From Candidatus Woesearchaeota archaeon (lineage in GTDB: Archaea; Nanobdellota; Nanobdellia; Woesearchaeales; ARS49), in NCBI GenBank assembly GCA_030630695.1, contig DAOVMP010000002.1, positions 1 to 11,471 of the forward strand: DNA of 11,471 nt. The letters are read 5' to 3'. The first letter of the stretch is position 1. The number at the start of each line of letters is the position of its first letter. Of this stretch, positions 5,401-11,163 are shown in pieces. Position numbers and translations under genes: made by a program. The notes under the pieces are model-generated. The model did no database searches. It was not told the DNA's origin and saw only the letters and a program-made list of their open reading frames with translations.

Positions 5401-6471
5401 ATGTCGGATTTAAGAAGCATAATAAGCCATGGAAAGGATAACACTAGCAAATGGTTTGTTATAAGTGACGGAATTTCTATAACAACAGGTAAAGATAAAT
5501 TAATAGGCCGACAAGTAAGGGTTTCTGATGAACAAGAATATTTGTGTTCATGCACAATCCCCCCTTTTAGAAAAAAAGAAGAAGACTGCATTCATATTAA
5601 AAGTCTTAAAAGTGTTGAAGAAGAAGTAAGAACTCAAGGAAAAGAGATTATTCCTTACAAGCAAAAAGAGATTCTTACCTTACAGGCCAAAGTTGATAAG
5701 CTTGAATCCATAGAACAGAAATATAAACAGAATAACCAAGAACTACTTGTTAAAATTGGCAATCTCCAGTATGATTTACAAACAGCCGAAGTAGTTCATG
5801 CAGAAAAGCTGAAGACAACAATTACTGGTTTACAAAAAGAGAAGGAATTAAAAGATACTGAACTCCGCCAAATATCTGAAAAAAAAGAAAAAATATATAC
5901 CGAAAGTAAGGAAAAAGAAGAAGGATTGCAGCAATATATTACACTAATAAGAGAACAATTAACAGAAGAAAAAAGAAAAAGTTTTAATTTAAAATCAGCT
6001 ATGGATTCTTTTAAAAGATCCAGCCAATATTCGGGCGTTCCTATTGAAATTACCTCCCGTCTTTCAGTTTTGTGTGAAATCAAAGATAGTGTTTTGGTTG
6101 AAAAACTGAATGATGAAATTTGCGCACAGATTCCTGATTCTAATAACGCGCCGAAAAAAAAGATTAAATTGGGAAATGTTGAGCATTCTTATCCAAAACA
6201 GTTTTACAATTTTGTTGAACAGTTGTCTAATAATAAAAAAATACATGAAATAAACTGTGTCTCATTAGGATCTTGTAAAAAAACAAAAATCAAAGCGAGC
6301 TATGCTCCGGGGACTATCTTATCTAATGGCCAGAAATCAAACTGTTGGATTGTTCATTTAATTTATGTTAGGGGTAATTTTGCAGCTAATTTGTATTTAA
6401 AGAATAATGCAAAAACAGATTTAGAATCAATGGCGCTTGAATTTTCTCTTAAAAAAATTCTAAAGATTTAG
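5401..6471 (+). CDS. SWIM-type zinc-finger and coiled-coil protein, 356 aa
   Basis: Residues about 30-70 fit a SWIM zinc finger: YLCSC...EDCIHIKSL gives the CxC...CxH spacing (C49, C51, C63, H65), a fold that usually binds DNA or proteins. From about 70 to 205 the sequence is highly charged and heptad-like (Lys/Glu/Gln-rich with regular Leu/Ile), so a long coiled coil and oligomerisation are likely. The C-terminal 150 residues form a separate globular domain I do not recognise, with conserved-looking stretches such as CEIKDSVLVEKLNDEIC and INCVSLGSCKKTKIKASY. There are no membrane segments. It appears to be a single-gene unit, with its own upstream TATA box and a convergent gene directly downstream. 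A DNA-related role is inference from the SWIM motif alone. Confidence 0.8.
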   Translation: MSDLRSIISHGKDNTSKWFVISDGISITTGKDKLIGRQVRVSDEQEYLCSCTIPPFRKKEEDCIHIKSLKSVEEEVRTQGKEIIPYKQKEILTLQAKVDKLESIEQKYKQNNQELLVKIGNLQYDLQTAEVVHAEKLKTTITGLQKEKELKDTELRQISEKKEKIYTESKEKEEGLQQYITLIREQLTEEKRKSFNLKSAMDSFKRSSQYSGVPIEITSRLSVLCEIKDSVLVEKLNDEICAQIPDSNNAPKKKIKLGNVEHSYPKQFYNFVEQLSNNKKIHEINCVSLGSCKKTKIKASYAPGTILSNGQKSNCWIVHLIYVRGNFAANLYLKNNAKTDLESMALEFSLKKILKI

Positions 6472-6473
6472 AC

Positions 6474-6977
6474 TTAAAAAATAATTACCAAAACTATTAC
6501 AACCATTACAATTGTAATTAAGAATTTTAGTAATATTCCTCCAATAGCTCCTGTAAATGCTCCTATTCCTGCTCTGAATGCTTTGTATAAATCTTTTTTA
6601 ATTATTATTTCTGCTATCAAAGCTCCTAGAAATGCTCCTATGAGTAATCCTAATAAACTTCCTCCTATTAATCCAGGTATTCCTATTATCGCACCAGCTA
6701 TTGCTCCTATCATTGCAGCCATCATTCCTGTTTTTGTTGCTCCATATGCTTTAGCTGTGATAGCGGTTAGTCCGAATTCGATTATTTCTGCTATTACTGC
6801 TAAGATGGCTAATGTTATTAACCATCCTAAGCTGATTGTCCATGACCAGGTTATTAGATTAAATAATAGTGCTCCTGTTAAAACTAGCCATGTTCCGGAT
6901 ATTCCAAAGAATGATATTAAGATTCCTAGTACTGATAATAATATAAATATGCATATTGCAATTACTTCTGCTATCAT
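6474..6977 (-). CDS. DUF456 family membrane protein
   Basis: This is an almost entirely hydrophobic protein of 167 residues with about five to six membrane helices rich in Gly, Ala and Ile. The pattern FFGISGTWLVLTGALLF near the N-terminus, EFGLTAITAKAYGATKTGMMAAMIGAIAGAIIG in the middle and GAFLGALIAEII later is characteristic of DUF456, small integral membrane proteins of unknown function. The repeated Gly-rich segments (GIPGLIGGSLLGLLIGAFLGA) resemble glycine-zipper packing. The start overlaps the stop of the upstream AI-2E-family transporter by four bases (ATGA), so the two are translationally coupled and probably work in the same membrane process. It converges with the SWIM gene, ending two bases away. 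Confidence 0.85.
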   Translation of the reverse strand: MIAEVIAICIFILLSVLGILISFFGISGTWLVLTGALLFNLITWSWTISLGWLITLAILAVIAEIIEFGLTAITAKAYGATKTGMMAAMIGAIAGAIIGIPGLIGGSLLGLLIGAFLGALIAEIIIKKDLYKAFRAGIGAFTGAIGGILLKFLITIVMVVIVLVIIF

Positions 6978-8089
6978 TGTACATTAGCTCTTTCTTTTTC
7001 ATACAAATCTAAGAATGAGACACTTGCTGCTATTATCATTGGTCCTATTAAGAATCCTGCAAAACCGAATAAGTAAAATCCTCCTAATACTCCTAAAAGA
7101 ATTAATACTGGATGCATTCCTGCTTTTCTTCCTATGATTCGCGGTTTGATTATGTTATCTATTCCTCCTACGATTATTGCTCCGTATAAGAACAATCCTA
7201 TTCCTTTCCATATTAAAACAGGGTTTCCTTCTGCTGCTCCTTGTATTGTTAATAGTAGGGATGCTGGAAGCCATATTACTGCTGTTCCTACAAATGGAAC
7301 TAATGCAAAAATTGCCATTATCATTCCCCAGAATAGTGGAGCTTTGATTCCTACTATCCAAAATCCTATTCCTCCTAACAGTCCTTGAATCATTGCTACA
7401 ACTATTGCTCCGTATATTACTGCAGATGCTGTGTCTTTCATTTTTTTATAGACATGTCCTTGATGTACTGCAGATAATGGTATGAGTTTTCTTATTTTTT
7501 CAGCTAGTTCTGGTCCTTGTTTTAATAAGTAGAATACCATAAAGAAAGTTATGAATATTTGTAATAAAATTTTAGGTAATGATATTATGAATTCAGATGT
7601 TTTATTTATGATAAATGTTGTTGTTCTTGCTAAGATATCTTTTAGATAGAATTGAACATCTGGTTTTTGTAATCCTGCTTTTATGTACATTGAAGTCTTG
7701 CATAATCTTGTTTGAACTCCATTTCCGCAGTCGATTCCTAAAATATCTCCTGAGAGTATTTTTTGTTTTGAGCGGATGTATAAGTATTGTGCTTCTTCTG
7801 TGCTCATTTTTAATATAAATCCTATTGGGATTAATAGTAATAAAATTATTATTACTGACATTATTAATGCGCAGATTGTTTTGTTAGGTATTTTTTTGTA
7901 TAACCATTTGTAAGGTATGTAGAATATGTATGCTATTACCATGCTCGCCAGGATTGAGTTTACAAATGGTCTTACTACCATGAATGTTAGGAAAGCAAGT
8001 CCGATAAATATGATCACAAAGAAATACTTGTAAAAATCGTTCTTTATTACTGGTTTTTTAGCTATATTTCTCTTCCTCTTTTTTACCAT
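6974..8089 (-). CDS. AI-2E family (PerM/UPF0118-type) transporter
   Basis: Members of this family are polytopic membrane exporters of small solutes. The name comes from E. coli TqsA and does not imply autoinducer transport here. At 371 residues it has the family length. A lysine-rich cytoplasmic N-terminus (MVKKRKRNIAKK) precedes membrane helices at about 20-50 and 57-92. A soluble loop containing a Cys pair (CGNGVQTRLC) follows, then the typical C-terminal helices with IVVAMIQGLLGGIGFWIVGIKAPLFWGMIMAIFALVPFVGTAVIWLPASL, DNIIKPRIIG and HPVLILLGVLGGFYLFGFAGFLIGPMI. The last motifs are the family signature. It is the first gene of a two-gene operon with DUF456. A TATA box at 8114-8125 would start transcription a few bases before the ATG. 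Confidence 0.92.
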   Translation of the reverse strand: MVKKRKRNIAKKPVIKNDFYKYFFVIIFIGLAFLTFMVVRPFVNSILASMVIAYIFYIPYKWLYKKIPNKTICALIMSVIIILLLLIPIGFILKMSTEEAQYLYIRSKQKILSGDILGIDCGNGVQTRLCKTSMYIKAGLQKPDVQFYLKDILARTTTFIINKTSEFIISLPKILLQIFITFFMVFYLLKQGPELAEKIRKLIPLSAVHQGHVYKKMKDTASAVIYGAIVVAMIQGLLGGIGFWIVGIKAPLFWGMIMAIFALVPFVGTAVIWLPASLLLTIQGAAEGNPVLIWKGIGLFLYGAIIVGGIDNIIKPRIIGRKAGMHPVLILLGVLGGFYLFGFAGFLIGPMIIAASVSFLDLYEKERANVQ

Positions 8090-8113
8090 TTTACACTATT
8101 ACTATATATAATA

Positions 8114-8125
8114 GGTATTTAAATG
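8114..8125 (-). promoter_or_regulatory. TATA box for the transporter-DUF456 operon
   Basis: On the minus strand CATTTAAATACC is centred about 30 bases upstream of the ATG at 8089, predicting a leader of only a few bases. No Shine-Dalgarno is seen. Confidence 0.5.
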
Positions 8126-8162
8126 TTTTGTCAGAAACATTTAAGCTTGAGAAACTTGCCTT

Positions 8163-8558
8163 TTAAATTACAGCACATTCTACTGTAGAATCAGTAAGAT
8201 TTTGCTTTATCGGGGTTATTATTTGATGTCCATAGCTTTGTTTTGTTTTTAACAAATTAATTAATTTGTTTCTTTGTTTTCCAACGAAATTAATATTTAT
8301 TGTAAGAATTTTATTTTCTATTATTGCTTTGAATTCCCCTTTTACAATATGTTTTAATACATATTTACTCACTTTAAATACCTTTGAAGCGTCAAATATT
8401 CTTATTCCAGTTATGTAATTCTTGTCATCTATGTCTATTACAAAATTATGAAATTCTATTGATTTTTTGTAATTCCTGTTTTTCATTTTAAACGTTAGAA
8501 TATCGTATTTATAATCATAGATAAATTCTCCTTTTCCGGTTAAAGTTCTTTTTTTCAT
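8163..8558 (-). CDS. DUF2283-like protein, possible antitoxin partner
   Basis: Residues about 10-60 follow the DUF2283 pattern: an initial YDYKYDILTF strand, then VIDIDDKNYITGIRIFDASKVF, matching the family's D-x-D-G-x-(I/V)-x-G-I-E-I-x-D-A-S core. A further 65 residues, Lys- and Ile-rich, extend beyond that domain. The start overlaps the stop of the upstream gene by four bases, so the two proteins are coupled. DUF2283 genes are often found beside DUF4258-type genes, a pairing suspected to be a toxin-antitoxin system. Here the order would be toxin-like first, antitoxin-like second. Function is inferred from this pairing and not from a catalytic motif. Confidence 0.65.
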   Translation of the reverse strand: MKKRTLTGKGEFIYDYKYDILTFKMKNRNYKKSIEFHNFVIDIDDKNYITGIRIFDASKVFKVSKYVLKHIVKGEFKAIIENKILTININFVGKQRNKLINLLKTKQSYGHQIITPIKQNLTDSTVECAVI

Positions 8559-8869
8559 CTTGGTAGTTCTGGTATGTTTATAAAGGAAACAATCACTGCC
8601 TTATCTTGTTCTATTTGAATTATTAATTTTAAGTAATATTTTCTTTTTCTGTAATATAATGAATATCTTCCATTTGCTTGTAAAAAGATTTTTCTTGGAG
8701 TTTCTCTGTTTACAGTATTTATTACGTCCTCTTGTTTAAATAGTTTTCGTTGTCCTATGCTTAAATGGTCAAGACAATGATCTGAAACAGTAATTATTTT
8801 GTTGAATAATATTTCTCTAAAACTAAGCAAATTTATCTCTTTTATACGTCTTGTCGTATTACTGTTCAT
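8555..8869 (-). CDS. DUF4258-like (BECR/RelE-fold) protein, possible toxin
   Basis: This small protein of 104 residues has the layout of DUF4258: SDHCLDHLSIGQRKLFKQEDVINTVN (about 29-54, a helix with His and the edV element), then PRKIFLQANGRYSLYYRKRKYYLKLIIQIEQDKAVIVSFINI, a run of beta-strands. This is the RelE-like architecture of ribonuclease toxins and relatives. It overlaps the DUF2283-like gene by four bases. A TATA element on the minus strand (8900-8891, ACATATAAAA) is 26 bases before the ATG, so the mRNA should be leaderless. An inverted repeat at 8916-8930 just upstream of the promoter could be an operator. Whether it is toxic cannot be seen from sequence. Confidence 0.6.
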   Translation of the reverse strand: MNSNTTRRIKEINLLSFREILFNKIITVSDHCLDHLSIGQRKLFKQEDVINTVNRETPRKIFLQANGRYSLYYRKRKYYLKLIIQIEQDKAVIVSFINIPELPR

Positions 8870-8890
8870 TGATTTCTTAATGTTTTAATG

Positions 8891-8930
8891 TTTTATATGT
8901 TTTTAGTAGGAAATATCGGAAAAATTCCGA
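8891..8930 (-). promoter_or_regulatory. promoter and inverted repeat upstream of the toxin-antitoxin-like pair
   Basis: TCGGAA-AAA-TTCCGA (8916-8930) is a perfect 6-bp inverted repeat. It lies between the minus-strand TATA box (8891-8900) and the plus-strand TATA box of the hydrolase gene (8956-8964), roughly 15-25 bases from each. It could bind a dimeric regulator serving one or both divergent units. Confidence 0.45.
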
Positions 8931-8955
8931 AAGATTTGGTGTTTATTACAATATA

Positions 8956-8964
8956 TTTATAAAG
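8956..8964 (+). promoter_or_regulatory. TATA box for the hydrolase-ASCH operon
   Basis: TTTATAAAG is centred about 27 bases before the ATG at 8987, predicting a leaderless mRNA beginning there. The upstream in-frame ATG at 8969 is too close to the box. Confidence 0.6.
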
Positions 8965-8986
8965 AACTATGTTTTTATTCGGAATA

Positions 8987-9553
8987 ATGAAGAGAGTTTT
9001 TATTGTTCACAAGTGGGGAGGCACTCCTTCTTCAGATTGGTATCCTTGGCTTAAGAAAGAATTAGAAGCTAAAGGTTATTCTGTTGAAGTTCCTTCTATG
9101 CCAGATACTGATAATCCTAAAATAGATGCCTGGGTTGGTTTTCTTAAAGAGAAGGTGGGCAATCCTGATAAAGATACTTATTTAGTTGGTCATTCTATTG
9201 GTTGCCAGACAATTTTAAGATATTTAGAGAAAATAGATACTAAAGTTAGCAGTGTTGTCTTGGTTGCTGGCTGGGTGAATTTAACTCCAGAAACTTTTAA
9301 AGAAGAGGGGGCAGAAGATATAGCTAAACCTTGGTTAGAAACCCCTTTAGATTGGGATAAAATTAAAGCTAACTGTGGTAAATTCTTATCTCTATTTTCA
9401 GATGATGATAAATGCGTTCCTGTTTCAGATGCGGAAATCTTTAAAGAGAAATTGGGTGGAGAGATTATTATTCAAAAAGGAAAAGGTCATTACACAGAAG
9501 AGGATGACATTACAGAAATTCCTGTTGTTTTAGAGTTTTTTGAGAAATTGTAA
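8987..9553 (+). CDS. RBBP9/YdeN family alpha/beta hydrolase
   Basis: A small serine hydrolase of 188 residues, counting from the ATG at 8987. The N-terminal strand KRVFIVHKWGGTPSSDWYPWL is the typical family opening. The nucleophile elbow is GHSIG (S70). The acid lies in FSDDDKCVP (D139-D141) and the catalytic His in GKGHYTEEDD (H168), so the triad is complete and order and spacing fit the family. No signal peptide is present, so it acts in the cytoplasm. Substrates of RBBP9/YdeN enzymes are poorly known (esters or small peptides). The next gene starts one base after its stop, forming an operon with an ASCH-type protein. The start at 8987 is favoured over 8969 by TATA spacing and by alignment to the family's first strand. 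Confidence 0.88.
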   Translation: MKRVFIVHKWGGTPSSDWYPWLKKELEAKGYSVEVPSMPDTDNPKIDAWVGFLKEKVGNPDKDTYLVGHSIGCQTILRYLEKIDTKVSSVVLVAGWVNLTPETFKEEGAEDIAKPWLETPLDWDKIKANCGKFLSLFSDDDKCVPVSDAEIFKEKLGGEIIIQKGKGHYTEEDDITEIPVVLEFFEKL

Positions 9554-9554
9554 A

Positions 9555-9980
9555 ATGCAACACATTGCAATAATGCGGAAATCTTGGGGTTTGATTCCTA
9601 AAATTCTTTCTAAGAAGAAAAAAATCGAGTCTAGATGGTATATGTCCCGGTATGCTCCCTGGGATAGGATTAAAGCTGATGAAACTGTTTATTTTAAGGA
9701 TTCTGGTTCGCCTGTTACTGTTAAAGCAAAGGTTTCTAAAGTTTTACAGTTTTTTGATTTGAATTCTAAGAAAGTTAAAGAGATTTTGTATAAATATGGT
9801 TTAGATATTGGTATTAATAATATTCCCAACAATTTAAAGCTCTTAAAAAACAAAAAATATTGCGTATTGGTTTTCTTGAAAAATCCTAAAAAAGTAAAAC
9901 CTTTTAATATCAATAAAACAGGTTTTGGATTGATGTCTGCATGGATTTCTGTTGAGAATGTTAATAGGATTAGGAAATAA
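9555..9980 (+). CDS. ASCH/PUA-like domain protein, 141 aa
   Basis: The N-terminal half (MQHIAIMRKSWGLIPKILSKKKKIESRWYMSRYAPWDRIKADETVYFKDSG, then PVTVKAKVSKV) fits the ASCH fold: a strand, the helix with G-x-K-x-I-E-x-R, an APW turn, and the ETVYF strand where many members have GDxVxF. ASCH domains are PUA-like and are thought to bind RNA or modified nucleotides. Some have nuclease or amidohydrolase activity. The C-terminal part (about 60-141) is Lys-rich and ends shortly after GFGLMSAWISVENVNRIRK. The ATG at 9555 follows the hydrolase stop by one base and begins the conserved first strand. An upstream TTG at 9540 is possible but less likely. The gene ends right beside the 3' end of the opposing tRNA-Val. 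Confidence 0.75.
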   Translation: MQHIAIMRKSWGLIPKILSKKKKIESRWYMSRYAPWDRIKADETVYFKDSGSPVTVKAKVSKVLQFFDLNSKKVKEILYKYGLDIGINNIPNNLKLLKNKKYCVLVFLKNPKKVKPFNINKTGFGLMSAWISVENVNRIRK

Positions 9981-9994
9981 TGGGCCCACCCGGG

Positions 9995-10051
9995 TTTTCG
10001 TATTGGTAGGCTTTATGCCTGCCGCGGGTTGATAAGGGTGCAACCCTTATT
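9995..10051 (-). other. tRNA-Val intron 2 (57 nt, T-loop position 59/60), BHB-type
   Basis: The central helix is exon TTCG (10057-10054) with intron CGAA (10000-9997). The bulges are AT^A and AA^C. The intron contains a perfect 8-bp hairpin (ATAAGGGT/ACCCTTAT) and a 4-bp one (AGGC/GCCT). It sits at the same tRNA position as intron 4 of tRNA-Ser. Confidence 0.9.
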
Positions 10052-10073
10052 ATCGAACCGGGGATCTCCTCGA

Positions 10074-10089
10074 TTTTGAGCAGATAGCA
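10074..10089 (-). other. tRNA-Val intron 1 (16 nt, position 37/38), BHB-type
   Basis: The central helix is exon TTGA (10095-10092) with intron TCAA (10079-10076; the U-A pairs are perfect). The bulges are CG^T and AA^T. The intron is very short, with only a 2-bp inner stem (GC/GC). Confidence 0.9.
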
Positions 10090-10125
10090 CGTCAACGAGA
10101 CGTCATACCACTAGACCATGGGCCC

Positions 10126-10212
10126 TTAAATGATTATGATTAAACTGGGCAGTTAAGCTTTGTTTAACTGACCTTTTGGGCTTCTAATACTTTTCTAAAG
10201 GATTAGCGTTTC
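10126..10212 (-). other. unassigned RNA-like segment between a tRNA-Val 5' fragment and tRNA-Val
   Basis: No CDS is seen. On the minus strand there are two hairpins: CTAAT/ATTAG extended by CTTT/AAAG (10206-10184), and a perfect 7-bp CAGTTAA/TTAACTG (10170-10150). No tRNA 3' half (GGTTCRA or TGGGCCC) can be found in it. Confidence 0.5.
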
Positions 10213-10234
10213 CATACCACTAGACCATGGGCCC
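10213..10234 (-). ncRNA. tRNA-Val 5'-end fragment B (orphan)
   Basis: The 22 bases GGGCCCATGG...GTATG are identical to the 5' acceptor strand and most of the D-arm of tRNA-Val(GAC), then the sequences diverge. A TATA box TTTATAAG (plus-strand 10260-10267) lies about 29 bases upstream, the right distance for independent transcription. No matching 3' half is present before the complete tRNA-Val. Options are the 5' half of a split tRNA, an alternative 5' exon for the downstream tRNA, or a duplicated remnant. Confidence 0.6.
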
Positions 10235-10259
10235 TTTGAATATTCATAATTAAAGTCGG

Positions 10260-10267
10260 TTTATAAG
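10260..10267 (-). promoter_or_regulatory. TATA box upstream of tRNA-Val 5' fragment B
   Basis: CTTATAAA on the minus strand is centred about 29 bases before the fragment at 10234. Transcription from here would also read through the complete tRNA-Val. Confidence 0.55.
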
Positions 10268-10409
10268 AATTATGGTTAAATTTGACAACGCACGACATTG
10301 TGAAGGTGAGAGAAGAGTAAATTCCCTGTTTTCAAAGAAAACAGCAGATAGAATGCTTCTCGAGCCTTAACAAGGAGTGCATTTTGATCAAACTTTTCAA
10401 AAGTTTGTG
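10268..10409 (-). other. unassigned segment following tRNA-Val 5' fragment C
   Basis: No CDS is seen. On the minus strand it is rich in hairpins: CAAACTTTT/AAAAGTTTG (10407-10389), CCTT-GTT-AAGG (10375-10365) and CTGTTTTC/GAAAACAG (10344-10326). CTATCTGCT at 10351-10343 also occurs in intron 1 of tRNA-Val (10087-10079), preceded in both by CTCG at a similar distance, hinting at a diverged anticodon arm. I cannot assemble a tRNA from it. Confidence 0.45.
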
Positions 10410-10427
10410 CCGCTAGACCATGGGCCC
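10410..10427 (-). ncRNA. tRNA-Val 5'-end fragment C (orphan)
   Basis: GGGCCCATGGTCTAGCGG matches the 5' end of tRNA-Val(GAC) with one T-to-C change that is normal for archaeal valine tRNAs. A TATA-like AACTTTTAAAC on the minus strand (about 10460-10450) is about 28 bases upstream. As with fragment B, no 3' half follows. Confidence 0.6.
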
Positions 10428-10449
10428 TTAAGAATAAGTAGAAATACTT

Positions 10450-10460
10450 AGTTTAAAAGT
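10450..10460 (-). promoter_or_regulatory. TATA box upstream of tRNA-Val 5' fragment C
   Basis: AACTTTTAAAC on the minus strand closely resembles the CTTTTAAAAG box of the tRNA-Ser locus and lies at tRNA-promoter distance from 10427. Confidence 0.55.
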
Positions 10461-10466
10461 TTATTG

Positions 10467-10784
10467 TTAAATATAGACATCTATTCCTGTTATTTCCTGC
10501 TGTGCCTGGAGGTATGCGTTTTCTTGTTTAGTTAGTAACTTCTTTGCCGAATTTATTGTTATTTTTTTAGAAGTTACATTATATAATATTTCTTGAACAG
10601 TTAAAGGCACTACTCGTTTTACAATTGCATTTGAAAGGTATCTTTCTGCAATTTTTTCTAAGCTTGTTACATCTAACATTTTTCTAAATAGACGTATAAT
10701 CTCAGGTAAATATTCTGCTCGTACTGGTTCTTCGCGTATATCTTTTCTGGCTTGTTCTAAGATTGTATTTATTGTGCTTCCCAT
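10467..10784 (-). CDS. hypothetical helical protein, 105 aa
   Basis: I do not recognise this family. The whole protein looks alpha-helical, with no cysteines, signal peptide or membrane segments: MGSTINTILEQARKDIREEP, YLPEIIRLFRKMLDVTSLEKIAERYLSNAIVKRV, TVQEILYNVTSKKITINSAKKLLTKQENAYLQAQQEITG. Alternating charged and hydrophobic residues suggest a helical bundle or a small adaptor-like protein. A TATA box TTTATAAAT at 10810-10818 sits about 29 bases before the ATG and there is no Shine-Dalgarno, so the mRNA is probably leaderless and the gene has its own promoter, separate from the gene upstream. Confidence 0.7.
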   Translation of the reverse strand: MGSTINTILEQARKDIREEPVRAEYLPEIIRLFRKMLDVTSLEKIAERYLSNAIVKRVVPLTVQEILYNVTSKKITINSAKKLLTKQENAYLQAQQEITGIDVYI

Positions 10785-10809
10785 GTTACATCTAAATAAT
10801 AAGGGATTA

Positions 10810-10818
10810 TTTATAAAT
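10810..10818 (-). promoter_or_regulatory. TATA box for gene 10467-10784
   Basis: TTTATAAAT is centred about 29 bases upstream of the ATG at 10784, fitting a leaderless or nearly leaderless transcript. Confidence 0.5.
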
Positions 10819-10832
10819 ATTATGCTTATATT

Positions 10833-11108
10833 TTAAGGAAATATGTTAGTTACAATTCCTGTTTCACTATCTCTTTGTTTTTGTGCTCTGAATTCCCATC
10901 TTGGACTGGCTAAGTTGTATAATACTTCTACGATTTCCATTAATTTTTCTTTTTTTAATGGTTCTCTAAAAGTATAATCGTATTCTTTAATTTTTTTTTC
11001 AAAAATCGATTTAGGAACCATCTTATATACAGGAAGTTTTTCTTCCAATCCCTCTATTTGATCTGCACGTAAAGATACAGTCAATCCTATGTATAATCCT
11101 TGTTTCAT
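10833..11108 (-). CDS. hypothetical protein, 91 aa
   Basis: I do not recognise this family. It is a small soluble protein, predicted alpha/beta: a first strand MKQGLYIGLTVSLRADQIEGLEEKLPVYKMVP, a Lys/Glu-rich middle (SIFEKKIKEYDYTFREPLKKEKLMEIVEVLYNLA) and a short tail ending SETGIVTNIFP. It has the strongest ribosome binding site in the window (GGAGGGAG on the minus strand, about 11121-11114), six to seven bases before the ATG. A TATA element at 11147-11157 (ACTTATAAACA on the minus strand) lies upstream. So this gene is led by a short leader, unlike its leaderless neighbours. Confidence 0.7.
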   Translation of the reverse strand: MKQGLYIGLTVSLRADQIEGLEEKLPVYKMVPKSIFEKKIKEYDYTFREPLKKEKLMEIVEVLYNLASPRWEFRAQKQRDSETGIVTNIFP

Positions 11109-11110
11109 TT

Positions 11111-11157
11111 TATCTCCCTCCGGCTACATTAGTTAATATTTGATTGTTTATAAGTTT
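11111..11157 (-). promoter_or_regulatory. TATA box and strong Shine-Dalgarno for gene 10833-11108
   Basis: ACTTATAAACA (minus strand, 11157-11147) predicts transcription start near 11126. GGAGGGAG follows in the leader, an unusually strong site for this window. Confidence 0.55.
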
Positions 11158-11163
11158 TATGAC

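Larger units (their letters stand above)
9981..10125 (-). tRNA. tRNA-Val(GAC) with two introns
   Basis: On the minus strand the exons are 10125-10090, 10073-10052 and 9994-9981. Spliced, they form acceptor GGGCCCA/TGGGCCC, D-arm GTC-TAGTGGTAT-GAC, anticodon stem TCTCG/CGAGG (one U-G pair), loop TTGACGT with anticodon GAC (10093-10091), five-base variable loop AGATC, T-arm CCCGG-TTCGATC-CCGGG and discriminator A. Both introns have textbook BHB motifs. The 5' sequence GGGCCCATGGTCTAG is typical of archaeal valine tRNA. No TATA box lies at the right distance upstream (a weak GTTTAATC at 10145-10138 is only about 17 bases away), so it may be transcribed from the promoter of the 5' fragment at 10234. 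No CCA is encoded. Confidence 0.93.

Noticed and set aside
6583..6987. 134-codon plus-strand frame
   Set aside because: Antisense to the DUF456 gene. Its Pro/Ile/Ala repeats arise from the reverse of hydrophobic codons.
10268..10409. RNase P RNA or SRP RNA
   Set aside because: The conserved cores of these RNAs are not visible on either strand.
10213..10427. att-site duplication from an integrated element in tRNA-Val
   Set aside because: The copies are only about 110-190 bases apart, duplicate the 5' and not the 3' end, and no integrase is present in the window.
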